Program-made: the position numbers and the translations under genes
The notes under the pieces: model-generated
Seen by the model: only the letters and a program-made list of their open reading frames with translations
What the model was told of the DNA's origin: nothing
Database searches by the model: none
Assembly (NCBI GenBank): GCA_937858455.1
Contig: CALLYN010000330.1
Span: 1 to 13,130 of the forward strand
Direction of reading: 5' to 3'
Source of the DNA: an uncultured Kouleothrix sp.
Lineage (GTDB): Bacteria; Chloroflexota; Chloroflexia; Chloroflexales; Roseiflexaceae
DNA: 13,130 bases
Part shown: one piece after another, positions 13,100 through 13,130 of the stretch
How positions within the stretch are numbered: position 1 is the stretch's first letter
Layout: each line of letters opens with the position of its first letter

Positions 13100-13130
13100 T
13101 CGCCCGACTCGATGCCCTTCCTCGCCATCG

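Noticed and set aside
1..13130. CRISPR arrays, tRNA or rRNA genes, integrase or attachment sites
   Set aside because: No spaced repeats, cloverleaf, rRNA motifs or recombinase genes were seen by reading; a weak tRNA cannot be fully excluded without a covariance-model scan.

Overview
The window appears to be a composite of three unrelated DNA segments. The central ~11.85 kb (about 275 to 12125) is a GC-rich phage or phage-plasmid fragment, probably from a Chloroflexota host. The host guess rests on a secreted protein ending in YVPLIQ, which resembles the C-terminal Y-L-P-L-V type ends common on Roseiflexus/Herpetosiphon-type exported proteins. The left ~270 bases carry the start of a lipoprotein resembling heme-binding lipoproteins of myxobacterial/deltaproteobacterial type. 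The right ~1 kb looks alphaproteobacterial (Rhizobiales-like): the start of a ubiK/BMFP gene, divergent from a complete dienelactone hydrolase. Both joins cut genes in the middle inside GC-rich sequence, so a chimeric metagenome assembly is the simplest reading.

Layout. 119-301: truncated lipoprotein running through the left join. 306-767 (+): glucosaminidase/lysozyme-like protein, perhaps missing its own N-terminus. 804-3932 (+): a tightly packed operon of a divergent ParM/StbA-type actin-like ATPase, a small ribbon-helix-helix candidate coupled to it by an ATGA overlap, a short unknown protein, a 59-residue membrane-anchored zinc-ribbon protein, a NarL/FixJ-type response regulator with Ser at the expected phospho-Asp position, a 66-residue coiled coil, and a signal-peptide protein. 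Almost every junction is a stop/start overlap. 3990-4028: a perfect 18-bp stem hairpin between the converging operons, probably a bidirectional terminator.

4042-12124 (-): a tail-tip module read from right to left. It holds the C-terminus of an upstream gene (possibly the tape measure), a small Dit-like protein, a hub-like protein, a second baseplate/tail protein, a fibronectin-III tail protein, a large concanavalin-like tail fibre, a 199-residue protein and a lysozyme-like protein. Spacings are -4 to +9 bases, so it reads as one transcript. The order resembles siphovirus-type tail modules, but head, terminase and integrase genes are not in the window.

How it may work together (inference): the minus-strand genes build the host-recognition end of a virion and supply a cell-wall hydrolase. 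The plus-strand operon looks like an accessory module for maintaining or positioning DNA (actin-like filament plus possible DNA-binding adaptor), linked to an apparently phosphorylation-independent transcription factor and two small envelope-associated proteins. That coupling is the most novel part of the window.
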